DNA from: Butyrivibrio fibrisolvens
GTDB lineage: Bacteria; Bacillota; Clostridia; Lachnospirales; Lachnospiraceae
Assembly: GCF_023206215.1 (NCBI RefSeq)
Contig: NZ_CP065800.1
Coordinates: 3,100,001 to 3,164,000, forward strand
Direction: 5' to 3'
DNA: 64,000 bases
The position numbers were made by a program, and so were the translations under genes. A model generated the notes under the pieces. It made no database searches and was not told the origin of the DNA. It saw only the letters and a program-made list of their open reading frames with translations. Below, one piece after another: positions 9,254-17,328 of this stretch; the stretch's first letter is position 1; each line of letters opens with the position of its first letter.

Positions 9254-9538
9254 TTATTCATCTTTTTCATCTTTTCCATCTTCTTCATCTACCAAAGCTT
9301 CGCTTGTGTTCTTATCTTCTTTGGCGTCATTAAATGGGTGCAATTTCTTAAGGGGACTGTCTAAAACTGCGTCCGTTTTTTAGAATCTGCCGCATCTGCT
9401 TTTTCTTCAATCTCAGAATTGCCGGTATCTTCAATGGCACTTTTATTGTCTTTTTAAATTGTCATTGCCCTGATCTGTACAGGCAGTTACTAATCCTAGG
9501 CATATAATAGTTATCGTAAACAATTTATTTTTTCTCAT
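9254..9538 (-). pseudogene. Small lipoprotein gene with two frameshifts
   Basis: The start MRKNKLFTITIICLGLVTAC gives a lipoprotein signal with a lipobox ending in TAC. The frame stops after 31 codons. Removing one A from an A5 run near 9448 continues it as KDNKSAIEDTGNSEIEEK; adding one A to an A6 run near 9380 continues it as TDAVLDSPLKKLHPFNDAK, ending in an acidic tail at 9254. All three pieces are charged, low-complexity and collinear, which argues for one ~93-residue secreted lipoprotein. The start overlaps the stop of the gene before it by 14 bp. It is either decayed or carries homopolymer errors. The function is unknown. Confidence 0.5.
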
Positions 9539-9974
9539 TCTTTTTTCCAAACAACCTCTCAAAAAAGCCAGGCTTTCTTTCTTTTTGAGCTTTAACCCAA
9601 AGAGGTATACCATTTTCATCAAGCTCTTCCGGAGCCAGAAGGTTAACAGCATCCTTGGTATATAAGTCAAGATTTACAGGTGTAACTTTGGTCTTTACAG
9701 ACGGTTTCCTTGCAGTATCATCACTGTAAGGATAAGTGCTGCAGTACACCTCATAGTCAAAGGCATCTTTATGTTCATCCAGATATTTTTTCAGATAATG
9801 AGCTCTTAATGGACATAGCTCAGGATCCTCATTTTCAGGCGTATCCTCATAGCCAGTTGCAAGGAACAATTTGCCTTCTTTTATAATCATGGTACAAACA
9901 TTAATATCTTCGATTGTTATATCCAAGTCCTGCGATAGTGCACATATGTGATCATATAATTCTCTGACTTTCAT
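9525..9974 (-). CDS. Conserved hypothetical protein, 149 aa
   Basis: Not recognised. A soluble protein preceded by AAGGTTAAAA. It begins MKVRELYDHICALSQDLDIT, has an acidic middle (GYEDTPENEDPELCPLRAH) and ends in a basic tail (FFERLFGKKNEKK), which may bind nucleic acid or membrane. It starts 1 bp after the GNAT gene stop and overlaps the start of the broken lipoprotein gene, so the three were probably cotranscribed. Confidence 0.65.
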   Translation of the reverse strand: MKVRELYDHICALSQDLDITIEDINVCTMIIKEGKLFLATGYEDTPENEDPELCPLRAHYLKKYLDEHKDAFDYEVYCSTYPYSDDTARKPSVKTKVTPVNLDLYTKDAVNLLAPEELDENGIPLWVKAQKERKPGFFERLFGKKNEKK

Positions 9975-9975
9975 T

Positions 9976-10512
9976 TTAACCTTTCTCCTTCTGGATTGTT
10001 AGCAGGAATACATCTGATTCGAAAGTTGCACTTCCATCATTTTTGGTATATGACGAACTGTGGTCGTACACCATCCCAAGTTTCTCCATGACTCTTCTGC
10101 TTCCTATGTTCTCCTTTGCGCACTCACCCTCAAATGTGCGTGCCCCATAGACCTTTGCTGCATGCATCATTAGTGCATTCATTCCTTCTACGGTATAGCC
10201 TTTGCCCCAGTCATCGTATCTGTTGACATAAGATAAAGTCCACACATCTCTGTCCACATCATGGTTAAGAGCGTAGATTCCAACTGCATGTCCATCCTCT
10301 TTATCAGACACCAGCATGAGTATATTGATCTTGGAAGTGGGGTCTTTCTTAGGCAGCCATGCAAGTGGCTCTTCAGGAGACTTACATGCAGAGCCAAGCA
10401 AATACTTAAAAACTCTCTCATCCATATCCCAGGCAGTCATTACCTTATAGTCTTCAGGCATAAGGCGCCTCATTATTAGTCTTTTAGATTCTACAATTTC
10501 TTGATTGTTCAT
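9976..10512 (-). CDS. GNAT N-acetyltransferase, RimJ/RimL type
   Basis: 178 residues with the RimJ/RimL opening (ESKRLIMRRLMPEDYKVM), a central sheet ending in TLSYVNRYDDWGKGYTVEGM, and the acetyl-CoA region ENIGSRRVMEKLGMVYDHSS. The fold transfers acetyl from acetyl-CoA to an amine; the acceptor is unknown. RBS AGGAAAAATGAA. Its last ~80 residues are nearly duplicated in the truncated copy at 12277-12540, so a duplication occurred in this cluster. Confidence 0.87.
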   Translation of the reverse strand: MNNQEIVESKRLIMRRLMPEDYKVMTAWDMDERVFKYLLGSACKSPEEPLAWLPKKDPTSKINILMLVSDKEDGHAVGIYALNHDVDRDVWTLSYVNRYDDWGKGYTVEGMNALMMHAAKVYGARTFEGECAKENIGSRRVMEKLGMVYDHSSSYTKNDGSATFESDVFLLTIQKEKG

Positions 10513-10565
10513 TTCATTTTTCCTATACAGTAACTACAACCAGATTCTATTTAATCATAAACAGA

Positions 10566-11135
10566 TCAATCTTCTTCTGAACTGTTTTCTAATTCAAGGT
10601 ATTCCTCATATTCCCTTAAGTATGGACGCTTGTTTTTTAGTACAGACATATTTCTTTTTAATACATCAATACTATTGCTCGGATTCTGAATATAAAAACG
10701 ACATATTTCATGAAGCCTGTTTTTGCAGTCTTCTATTCTATAATCCGACTGAGAAATTAGAGCTATACAGTAATAATAGCCTATTATATCAAATCCAAAA
10801 TCAGCACTGGTATGTTGTTCAGAAGGATGATATGTTTCAAGTGTTTTTAATACAGTATCTACAATACATTCTTCCTGAGCAAATGAAGTCATTCGCACAT
10901 ATTCATTTAGCTTTATCGGGGCATGTGAGAACTGAGCGAATTTCTTACATAATTTCCATATTTTTTCAGGATCAGCATTAATTTGCTCACATGCTGACAT
11001 CAACGGTAATGTTAATTTGCGCTTCATTGCAATTTCTTCAATGCTAGAGCCTCTTATTACATGATTATCCCTACTAGCGTTCTCAAACGCTTCTAAGTAA
11101 TTCTTTATTTCTTCTACAGATGGTATTTTCCCCAT
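10566..11135 (-). CDS. Hypothetical alpha-helical protein, 189 aa
   Basis: Not recognised. A soluble protein with a good ribosome site (GAGGGGAGCGTT). It starts MGKIPSVEEIKNYLEAFENA, is predicted mostly helical, and ends with an acidic Glu-rich tail. It contains CEQINADPEKIWKLCKKFAQ and a Tyr-rich GYYYCIALISQ segment. It sits 15 bp downstream of the HD-domain gene on the same strand, so cotranscription is likely. No catalytic motif is visible. Confidence 0.6.
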   Translation of the reverse strand: MGKIPSVEEIKNYLEAFENASRDNHVIRGSSIEEIAMKRKLTLPLMSACEQINADPEKIWKLCKKFAQFSHAPIKLNEYVRMTSFAQEECIVDTVLKTLETYHPSEQHTSADFGFDIIGYYYCIALISQSDYRIEDCKNRLHEICRFYIQNPSNSIDVLKRNMSVLKNKRPYLREYEEYLELENSSEED

Positions 11136-11150
11136 AACGCTCCCCTCTGT

Positions 11151-11735
11151 TCAACACTCTTTTCTATATTCTTCAAGAAATACTTCCATGAACGCATGGC
11201 GCTCACTGGCTATATCAGCTGCTGCCTCAGTATTCATCAAATCTTTCAGAAGTAAAAGCTTATCATCAAAATGTTTTAATGAATCTTCCAAAGACCTGTC
11301 ATGCTTTCCGCCATACGCAAATGTTCTTGCTATTCCTATAGCTCCAATTGCATCGAGCCTGTCCGCATCCTGTACTATTTTCCCTTCCAGTGTCTCAGGC
11401 ACCTTGTCCTTATTATGACTAAAGGATACTCCATTTATAATATCCACTATCCATTCTATGGTTTCAACCTGAATATCCTGACCTTCCAAAAAAGTTCTCG
11501 CATTCTGATTGTTCTTGGTATTAAAAAGTTTGTGATCATCGACATCATGAAGAATAGCTGCCAAAGAGATCACAAACAAGTCCGCTTCCTGATACTTAGA
11601 ACTAATAGAAAGGGCATTGTGATAAACCCTTAGAGAATGGTCTGTATCATGTCCGTCCGAATTATTATCGAATACTTTCTGTATATATTTAATTGCATTG
11701 CTAATAATCGTTTTTTTAGCATCGTCACTCAACAT
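11151..11735 (-). CDS. HD-domain phosphohydrolase (YedJ-like)
   Basis: 194 residues. The metal-binding HD signature is complete: HDTDHSLRVYHNA (first His, about residue 29), LAAILHDVDDHK (His-Asp pair, about 64) and QDADRLDAIGAIGIARTF (last Asp, about 125). This pattern matches the YedJ/PF01966 group of metal-dependent phosphohydrolases; the substrate is unknown. The start overlaps the upstream GNAT stop by 11 bp, which suggests translational coupling. Confidence 0.85.
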   Translation of the reverse strand: MLSDDAKKTIISNAIKYIQKVFDNNSDGHDTDHSLRVYHNALSISSKYQEADLFVISLAAILHDVDDHKLFNTKNNQNARTFLEGQDIQVETIEWIVDIINGVSFSHNKDKVPETLEGKIVQDADRLDAIGAIGIARTFAYGGKHDRSLEDSLKHFDDKLLLLKDLMNTEAAADIASERHAFMEVFLEEYRKEC

Positions 11736-12255
11736 TTACTTCTCCACGAAAGATTACTGATACATGAGTAATCTTGTTGTCCGGATACGGATATTCTTTC
11801 TCAAAATGCATTCCAATAGATTCTGCAGTCTTATAAGAACCGATATTTGTATAATTGCAATATGAATAGATTGCAGGATAATCCGTGTTAGCAAAAGCCC
11901 AGTCTCGTACAGCAGCAGCTGCTTCCTTAGCATAACCTTTACGCTGATGATCTGCGCGAATGTGATAACCAATCTCAGGGAGCATCTCTCCCTCAATATT
12001 CTGAAGTGTCAATCCACAATCGCCAATCATCTCTCTAGTATCTTTCAAACACACAGCCCACAGTCCAAAACCGTTATCATGATATCGGTTCATATTTCTT
12101 TCAATCCAATCTCTGACTTTTTTCTCATCAAAAGTATATGGATAATGCTGCATGATGTCCCTATCAGCGAGGACTTTGTATAATGCATCAAAATCATCAA
12201 TATTCATTTCTCTAAGAAGCAATCTGTCTGTTTCCAATATAATTCTTTGTTCCAT
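11725..12255 (-). CDS. GNAT N-acetyltransferase
   Basis: 176 residues of RimJ/RimL type: ILETDRLLLREMNIDDFDAL at the N-terminus, LPEIGYHIRADHQRKGYAKE with the R-x-x-G-Y/K-G-like acetyl-CoA loop, and YCNYTNIGSYKTAESIGMHF near the end. Its stop overlaps the HD gene start, so the two are probably one unit. The acceptor is unknown. It is distinct in sequence from the neighbouring acetyltransferases, so it is not a simple tandem copy. Confidence 0.87.
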   Translation of the reverse strand: MEQRIILETDRLLLREMNIDDFDALYKVLADRDIMQHYPYTFDEKKVRDWIERNMNRYHDNGFGLWAVCLKDTREMIGDCGLTLQNIEGEMLPEIGYHIRADHQRKGYAKEAAAAVRDWAFANTDYPAIYSYCNYTNIGSYKTAESIGMHFEKEYPYPDNKITHVSVIFRGEVNVE

Positions 12256-12276
12256 TTTAGTCTCTTCTACATCATA

Positions 12277-12540
12277 TTATTTATCCAAACTGGAAATTGT
12301 TAGTGTATATATATCTGATTCAAAGGTAGCACTACCATCATTCTTGGTATATGAGGAACTGTGATCATACACCATACCCAGCTTCTCCATAACCTTTCTG
12401 CTGCCTATGTTTTCTTTTGCGCACTCACCTTCAAAGGTGTGTGCTCCATATACTTTTACAGCATGTTCCATTAGTGCGCTCATGCCTTCTACTGTATATC
12501 CTTTTCCCCAGCCAGCTCTGTTAAGTCTCTTATGCTTCAT
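12277..12540 (-). pseudogene. Truncated duplicate of the 9976-10512 acetyltransferase
   Basis: The 87-residue frame encodes WGKGYTVEGMSALMEHAVKV, TFEGECAKENIGSRKVMEKL and GMVYDHSSSYTKNDGSATFE, a close match to the C-terminal ~80 residues of the 9976-10512 protein. The first ~100 residues are gone; only MKHKRLNRAG precedes the shared part. It keeps a good ribosome site (AGGGAGAGAATA), so a peptide may be made, but it lacks the N-terminal half of the GNAT fold and is probably dead. Confidence 0.75.
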
Positions 12541-12567
12541 TATTCTCTCCCTAAAAATCCGTCTGAT

Positions 12568-13017
12568 TTATTTTACTAAAACCATACATTCATTAGAATA
12601 GATAAATCCACACTTAGCGTATAAAGCACGTCCATCTTCTGTAGCATCCAAACTTATTTCTGTTACGCCTTTATTCCAGGCTTCATCTATAAGCATGGAC
12701 ACCATCTTCATACCGATTCCCTGCCTGCGATAATCCTTTGCAGTATAAACATTCATCAAATGGGCACGTTTACCCGTTGCGTGTGAAAAGGTTGGCATGA
12801 GCGTGATATAACATATAGTTGCACAACCCGCAACCCTGTCTCCATCTAAAGCAAGGACTGTCGTCTGCTGTCCATCAAGAAAAAAGCTTCTACTGTTTTC
12901 AACAAAGCTTTGGGAGTACTGGTAGTCCGGATCAAGGGAGTTGACCTCCTTAAGCATCTCCAGCCTGCTACTCATCATGTATTCAATATCGTCATTAGTC
13001 GCTATTCTTATTTCCAT
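12568..13017 (-). CDS. GNAT N-acetyltransferase
   Basis: 149 residues: MEIRIATNDDIEYMMSSRLE, a core sheet (VAGCATICYITLMPTFSHAT), the acetyl-CoA loop AKDYRRQGIGMKMVSMLIDE (R-R-Q-G-I-G), and a C-terminal EISLDATEDGRALYAKCGF. The acceptor is unknown. The start overlaps the end of the 78-residue frame upstream by 23 bp. It resembles stand-alone GNATs often annotated as aminoglycoside-like, but resistance activity cannot be claimed. Confidence 0.88.
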   Translation of the reverse strand: MEIRIATNDDIEYMMSSRLEMLKEVNSLDPDYQYSQSFVENSRSFFLDGQQTTVLALDGDRVAGCATICYITLMPTFSHATGKRAHLMNVYTAKDYRRQGIGMKMVSMLIDEAWNKGVTEISLDATEDGRALYAKCGFIYSNECMVLVK

Positions 13018-13231
13018 GTTCCTCGCCTAACCACTTAGCAATTTCAGGATCCGCTGCGTTAGTTAATACAAAACTTATGACATCCTTTTTGCTAAGCATC
13101 TTTTTAAGTAATTCCTCGTCCAGCTTATCAAGTAGCTCCAAAAAGCTTATCTGTGAATCAGCCTTTTCATTAAAATAATCCTCTACAAAAAGTATATTTA
13201 GAAATAATGTTCCATCAAACGATCTACCCAT
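12995..13231 (-). CDS. Hypothetical small protein, 78 aa or less
   Basis: Not recognised. The frame overlaps the trmO end by 34 bp and the next GNAT by 23 bp. The only ATG near the left end (13231) lies inside trmO without a clear ribosome site, so the true start is uncertain. The residues SQISFLELLDKLDEELLKKM and VISFVLTNAADPEIAKWLGE look like a real helical protein. It may be the remnant of a larger gene. Confidence 0.4.
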   Translation of the reverse strand: MGRSFDGTLFLNILFVEDYFNEKADSQISFLELLDKLDEELLKKMLSKKDVISFVLTNAADPEIAKWLGEEHGNKNSD

Positions 13232-13650
13232 TCAGGGACAGCCGCATCTTTCTTATCATATACAGGGTAATACGGTTTTATATCCAAAACAGGAGTGCCA
13301 TCTATGGCATCAAGTCCCTTAACAACCAGTGTATCCTCAGAAACAGAAAACACTTTGACGGAAGTCATTCCGATGCGGTTAGGTCTATCTTTTCCTCTCT
13401 GGGAAAAAATACCGACAAGTGGCATATCTTCTCTGTTCTGCGGTCTTCTTTGCAGATGTTTATCTTTTTCATACTTTGCTTTATCAAGATGATAAAGAAT
13501 GATAACATGAGAAAAATCTTCGAGTCCCTTCAATCCTGAAATGTATTGGGAATCCAGAACTATAGAAGAAGTATCCTCACCCCAGGAAACATCTTTTCTG
13601 TCCTTAACTTCATTTCTAACATAGCCAATTGGTTCCATTTCAATCTTCAT
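13198..13650 (-). CDS. trmO: tRNA (N6-threonylcarbamoyladenosine37-N6)-methyltransferase TrmO/TsaA family
   Basis: 150 residues when started at 13650 (MKIEM), which has GAGGAGG 6-7 nt upstream; an earlier in-frame start lacks it. Family signatures are IEMEPIGYVRNEV, GLEDFSHVIILYHLDK, FSQRGKDRPNRIGMTSVKV and GLDAIDGTPVLDIKPYYPVY. The family methylates t6A37 of tRNA using S-adenosylmethionine; some members may act on other substrates. It is short because the C-terminal extension of the E. coli form is absent, as is common in Firmicutes. Confidence 0.85.
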   Translation of the reverse strand: MKIEMEPIGYVRNEVKDRKDVSWGEDTSSIVLDSQYISGLKGLEDFSHVIILYHLDKAKYEKDKHLQRRPQNREDMPLVGIFSQRGKDRPNRIGMTSVKVFSVSEDTLVVKGLDAIDGTPVLDIKPYYPVYDKKDAAVPEWVDRLMEHYF

Positions 13651-13763
13651 AGCTGTCCTCCTCAAGTAAAGCTCATGTTAATCCAAATCTTCTGTCTTTA
13701 AATCATCAACATCAAAAAACATTTTTTCATCCCTGCCCAAATTAGTAATAATTATGCCAAGTC

Positions 13764-14915
13764 TCACTCAACTACTGGATGGAAAACGTTAAAATTTGTA
13801 AAGCTATGATGGTATAGGTATAAGCACACTTCCCCATCCGAAGTTGCCAGGTGAAAGCCATTACTTTCAGCTAAAGAAATGATTTCGTCTAACATTTGCT
13901 GCTTTTCAGAATCTGTATAATTATCTGATGAATTTTCTTTTATTCGTATAGAATCCATATCCAATACTATCGCACCGTCTCCATACTTAAAATCCGCTTC
14001 AACTACGTCGTTGTAGCAAAAATAATACTGATCAAGAACAACCTTATCATTAGTATCATTATCAACATAAGACCCCCACCACGGAACATCATTATATCTA
14101 TAGGGTGGAACCGTGTCATATACTCGTCCTAAAGAGGTAGCCTCAAAATGGTCCCAGTCATGGGCAAACCACATTTGGGAATTCGAACCTGACAGGTTAA
14201 TGCCATTTTTTTCAGCTAAGATCATGATTTCGTCTAACATATACTGCTTTTGAGAATCTGAATAAAGATCTGATGAATTCTCTTTTATTCGTATAGAATC
14301 CATATCCAATATTATAGTTCTGCCTCTAACCTTAAAATCTGCTTCAACTACGTCGTTGTAACAAAAATAATGCTGATCAAGAACAACCCTATCATTACTA
14401 TATATACCAACATAAGTTGCCGACCACGAACCATCAAAATAATGCCAGTAGTTTTTTAGCAAAATGGAAATTGTGATGATCATAAAACAGGTCAGCAATA
14501 CCATTACAATACTTTTGCAACGAATGCCCAAGGTAACACTTAATTGTTTCCTTTTTAAACACCATCCTATTAGATAAAAAACAGGTACAGATAAAACTGC
14601 ATCCAGGAAAATAACTAACAAAACATAACTTAAGAACATTTCTTGTGAGTCGCCTCCAAGAAATCTAAAATCCAAAAATTTCACCCAAGCAAGCAATAAT
14701 AATATCCTGAATAAAGTGAAAGCCACTTTCTCTTTTCGCGATGGAGACTGAATGATCATATAAAACAAAATGCTGCACAAAAACGGAAGCAGGATAAGAA
14801 GTATATGGAAAATAGACATAAATCCGAATTCGGCCGATAAAATTGATATAAGGAAAATTAAATCTGTTATTATGGATACCATGATTATTTCTATGGTTCT
14901 AATATATTTATTCAC
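13764..14915 (-). CDS. Membrane protein with two tandem ~100-aa repeats
   Basis: 383 residues. The first ~160 form about five membrane segments (IIMVSIITDLIFLISIL, FMSIFHILLILLPFLCSILF and others). Two repeats follow, at about 165-265 and 275-375. Both contain VVLDQ.YFCYNDVVEADF.., LDMDSIRIKENSSD and LDEI..LAE.NG, and they are nearly identical in DNA as well, so the duplication is recent. The repeat is not recognised and is likely on one membrane face. After its TGA stop the same frame stays open for 28 more codons (LGIIITNLGRDEKMFFDVDD). Confidence 0.65.
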   Translation of the reverse strand: MNKYIRTIEIIMVSIITDLIFLISILSAEFGFMSIFHILLILLPFLCSILFYMIIQSPSRKEKVAFTLFRILLLLAWVKFLDFRFLGGDSQEMFLSYVLLVIFLDAVLSVPVFYLIGWCLKRKQLSVTLGIRCKSIVMVLLTCFMIITISILLKNYWHYFDGSWSATYVGIYSNDRVVLDQHYFCYNDVVEADFKVRGRTIILDMDSIRIKENSSDLYSDSQKQYMLDEIMILAEKNGINLSGSNSQMWFAHDWDHFEATSLGRVYDTVPPYRYNDVPWWGSYVDNDTNDKVVLDQYYFCYNDVVEADFKYGDGAIVLDMDSIRIKENSSDNYTDSEKQQMLDEIISLAESNGFHLATSDGEVCLYLYHHSFTNFNVFHPVVE

Positions 14916-15067
14916 TGTATTCCATACTCCCTTGCCTAGATGAATATCTTTAGTTGTTGTTTTACAACTCTCTATTCTCCAAACTTTCTATTTCTTACAT
15001 AAATACCAATGCTGTGATAGAAAATGTGCCAATCAGAATAGTATTCATAATAATCCACTCATTTTGC

Positions 15068-15535
15068 TTATTTAAGCAGTTTATCCAGCTCGCAAAGAAG
15101 CTTTGCTTTCATCTCCTCAAGTTCTTCGGTGCCGGGTCTATTACTATCAGCATACATTTCTTCCATAGGATACCACCAAACTGGTCCCTTTCCGTTGTTG
15201 CCATAGTTCTCTATATCTCCTGCTCTTCTAGGGAAAAGATGCCAGTGTATATGTGCACCACCTTCGCCGTTACCAAGGCATTCATAATTCATCTTTTCGG
15301 CTCCAAAAGCGTTTTTGACAGCTTCTGCAACAAGAGTCATCTCCTGCAAATGCTTAGCTCTTGTTTCCTTATCAAGATCAAACAGTTCCACAACATGATC
15401 CTTATAAAGAAAAAGAGTATATCCTTTAAAATGTTGAAAATCTCCAATAACCACAAATCCCGTTTCAAGTTCCTTAACAAGAAAGGGATTTTTTCCTTCT
15501 TTTGTCTCTTTTATTCTTTCGCATATTCCGCACAT
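15068..15535 (-). CDS. HIT-family hydrolase
   Basis: 155 residues. The start at 15535 (MCGICERI) has GGAGA about 8 nt upstream; an ATG two codons earlier is too close. The catalytic histidine triad is intact in GGAHIHWHLFPRR (H-x-H-x-H). An N-terminal Cys-x-x-Cys (MCGICERI) resembles the zinc site of Hint/Ap4A-hydrolase-like HIT proteins. YTLFLYKDHVVELFDLDKET is the usual family core. Such enzymes hydrolyse nucleoside phosphoramidates or dinucleoside polyphosphates; the substrate is not decidable. Confidence 0.9.
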   Translation of the reverse strand: MCGICERIKETKEGKNPFLVKELETGFVVIGDFQHFKGYTLFLYKDHVVELFDLDKETRAKHLQEMTLVAEAVKNAFGAEKMNYECLGNGEGGAHIHWHLFPRRAGDIENYGNNGKGPVWWYPMEEMYADSNRPGTEELEEMKAKLLCELDKLLK

Positions 15536-15575
15536 TTTCATTCTCCATAAACCGTAATATTAGCGCCACACATTA

Positions 15576-15698
15576 TTATACCTTCTCTATCTCGTGATCG
15601 ATCAGCTTGTAGATCCAGCTCTCTTCTAATTCAGAAATAACTGTCTGCACTGTTTCTTCTACAGATAATTCTTCCCTTGTAGCAAACTTATACTCCAT
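15576..15698 (-). CDS. Possible small protein, 40 aa
   Basis: A short frame MEYKFATREELSVEETVQTV ... ending KLIDHEIEKV, with AGGAG 9 nt before the ATG. Upstream on the same strand, a coding-like fragment without a start (VLVDEEAVKACIGICTGVDE) overlaps its start in another frame. This may instead be the end of a decayed gene. No family is recognised. Confidence 0.35.
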   Translation of the reverse strand: MEYKFATREELSVEETVQTVISELEESWIYKLIDHEIEKV

Positions 15699-15840
15699 TT
15701 TCGTCTACTCCTGTGCAAATCCCAATGCAAGCTTTTACAGCTTCTTCATCAACTAGTACGCATCCATATAAGTATAGCCTGCTGAACTTTCAAAAGGCTT
15801 TGCTTAAATTCATACCCTACAAAAAAGTCTGATTCAATAA

Positions 15841-16290
15841 TTATTTCTGAAGCTTCATTTTCAGGAGAGAAACATAATCATCTTCCAGCATTTTTTCTCC
15901 TGTAAAATCAAATCCGTTGCGTTTATAAAAAGCTATTCCTCTTTCGTTTTGCTCAAGAACCCAAAGCCAGTCCGCTTTCTTTTCTTTGGTAGCAAAGTTA
16001 AGGAGCTTTGCACCAATCTTCTGGCTCTGGAACTGCGGCTCTACAAACAATTTTATGATCTGCCTGTCATCAAGCCTTATCATGCCTTTTACTACACCAT
16101 CATCAAAAACATAGGTATTATTCAGAATATCCGGATTATCCAAATATTCTTTCGCTGTATCAAGAACATTTAACTCGCCAAAATAGAATGCATCGTACTT
16201 AAAGATCGGATAAAAATTAGTACGATAATTTGTAACTATCAGCTCTGCTATGCGAGATACATCTGAAATTGTTGCTTGTCTTATTGCCAT
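15841..16290 (-). CDS. GNAT N-acetyltransferase
   Basis: 149 residues: MAIRQATISDVSRIAELIVT, then VVKGMIRLDDRQIIKLFVEP, the acetyl-CoA loop QFQSQKIGAKLLNFATKEKK (Q-S-Q-K-I-G) and NERGIAFYKRNGFDFTGEK, a classic GNAT finish. RBS AAGGAAATGAT. The acceptor is unknown. It stands alone, with 130 bp or more free on each side. Confidence 0.88.
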   Translation of the reverse strand: MAIRQATISDVSRIAELIVTNYRTNFYPIFKYDAFYFGELNVLDTAKEYLDNPDILNNTYVFDDGVVKGMIRLDDRQIIKLFVEPQFQSQKIGAKLLNFATKEKKADWLWVLEQNERGIAFYKRNGFDFTGEKMLEDDYVSLLKMKLQK

Positions 16291-16423
16291 ATCATTTCCT
16301 TACATCATATAGATACTTATTATGCTATTTGTATACTTTTATTTTTTTGCATACAATCTTTTCTATCAGCTCATTCTGAAGAGTCATGCTCCTGGAAGTC
16401 GGTTTGAATCATCAAGAGCACTC

Positions 16424-16813
16424 TTATTTAAACCTATCTAATAGTTCACTTGGTATTTCTTCATTCGCTTCGATATCGGAACGATTATCCTCGACTATCT
16501 TCTTAAGGGAATCTAATTCTTCCTGATTATCTGTCCAATCCCTGTCATCAAGGCTAAGTAACGCCAGAAGAAGGTCTCCTTCAAAATGTGTCACGCACAC
16601 AAGCGGTTCATTCGCTAACATCTCTATCGCTATTGGAAGAAGGTATTTAAGTCCGATCTTTTGTCCGATCAAACATCTGATCTCTTCATCCGACAAGCTT
16701 TCAATGGGCTTTTGCCTGGCTTCATGACAAGTAACAATAATGTACGTATCATGTGTGGGCTCGCCCCAGTAATCATTTTCCAGTTCTTCAATTGATTTAC
16801 TTAAATCTACCAT
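16424..16813 (-). CDS. CdiI-like contact-dependent inhibition immunity protein, orphan
   Basis: 129 residues, all soluble, acidic, behind TAGGAGCAGTAA. The pattern IEELENDYWGEP, TCHEARQKPIESLSDEEIRC and LIGQKIGLKYLLPIAIEMLA matches the CdiI_2-type immunity family attached to CDI/polymorphic toxin systems. Members neutralise a cognate toxin domain by direct binding. No CdiA, CdiB, WXG/LXG toxin or toxin tail is near, so it is an orphan immunity gene in an accessory cluster. The family call rests on remembered motifs, not a search. Confidence 0.65.
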   Translation of the reverse strand: MVDLSKSIEELENDYWGEPTHDTYIIVTCHEARQKPIESLSDEEIRCLIGQKIGLKYLLPIAIEMLANEPLVCVTHFEGDLLLALLSLDDRDWTDNQEELDSLKKIVEDNRSDIEANEEIPSELLDRFK

Positions 16814-16884
16814 TTACTGCTCCTACTTGTTGTCTTTTTCTTCTATGAGTTCTGAGATTTTGGTATTGTCATAGTTCCTTAATA

Positions 16885-16984
16885 ATAGTAAATGGCTTAA
16901 GGAAATGCACTTTGCCAATCATCAAATGTCCTATATGACAGCATTAGATAACTGGCATAAGGCATTTCTAAAGTCGTTTACTAT
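16885..16984. repeat. 100-bp imperfect palindrome in a gene-free stretch
   Basis: Left blocks ATAGTAAA, GAAATGC and TGCCA pair in order with right blocks TGGCA, GCATTTC and TTTACTAT. The ~40-bp middle is unpaired. It lies in the 16814-17186 gap, about 70 bp upstream of the CdiI-like gene start. It shares neither tip nor centre with the 40-57 kb palindromes. The rest of the gap is AT-rich and shows no gene. Confidence 0.5.
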
Positions 16985-17141
16985 AGGCTACAATACGCAA
17001 TATATATCAAAATCATAGTTTCATTATTCTACCACATATCATGGTAATAATATATCAGAAATGCAGAATTAGTATGGATTTTTCATCTATATATTAGTTG
17101 TATAAATACTACCCTTGTAGTTATAGACAGTGCAACAAAAA

Positions 17142-17170
17142 TGCCCTGCGCACACTTTGTACGCAAGGCA
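17142..17170 (-). terminator. Intrinsic terminator, copy 1 of a shared hairpin
   Basis: On the minus strand TGCCTTGCGTAC / GTGCGCAGGGCA is followed by TTTTTG. The sequence is almost identical to the hairpin at 23034-23062. It follows the GNAT gene at 17329 and a 29-codon frame. Confidence 0.7.
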
Positions 17171-17186
17171 AATGTAAAAAATCAAA

Positions 17187-17276
17187 TCAAACAGTTCCTT
17201 CAAATAGAACTTTATCCCCTATCTGAACTCTTTCAACACCTTGTTTCTTCTTTTGATTGAAGTTGAAACTCAGCAT
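17187..17276 (-). CDS. Possible 29-aa peptide before a terminator
   Basis: A frame MLSFNFNQKKKQ ... VQIGDKVLFEGTV ends 17 bp before the hairpin at 17142-17170. The ribosome site is weak (CTGGATAT). It could be a small gene, a leader peptide or chance. Confidence 0.25.
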   Translation of the reverse strand: MLSFNFNQKKKQGVERVQIGDKVLFEGTV

Positions 17277-17328
17277 ATATCCAGTATTCAGATTCCAATA
17301 AGTTACTTATTCCGGGTTTTGTCATTTA

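Noticed and set aside
10505-11633. Plus-strand frames of 158 and 110 codons
   Set aside because: Antisense to the hypothetical and HD-domain genes, which have good ribosome sites and, for HD, all metal ligands.
14954-15550. 198-codon plus-strand frame
   Set aside because: Antisense to the HIT gene with its intact histidine triad.
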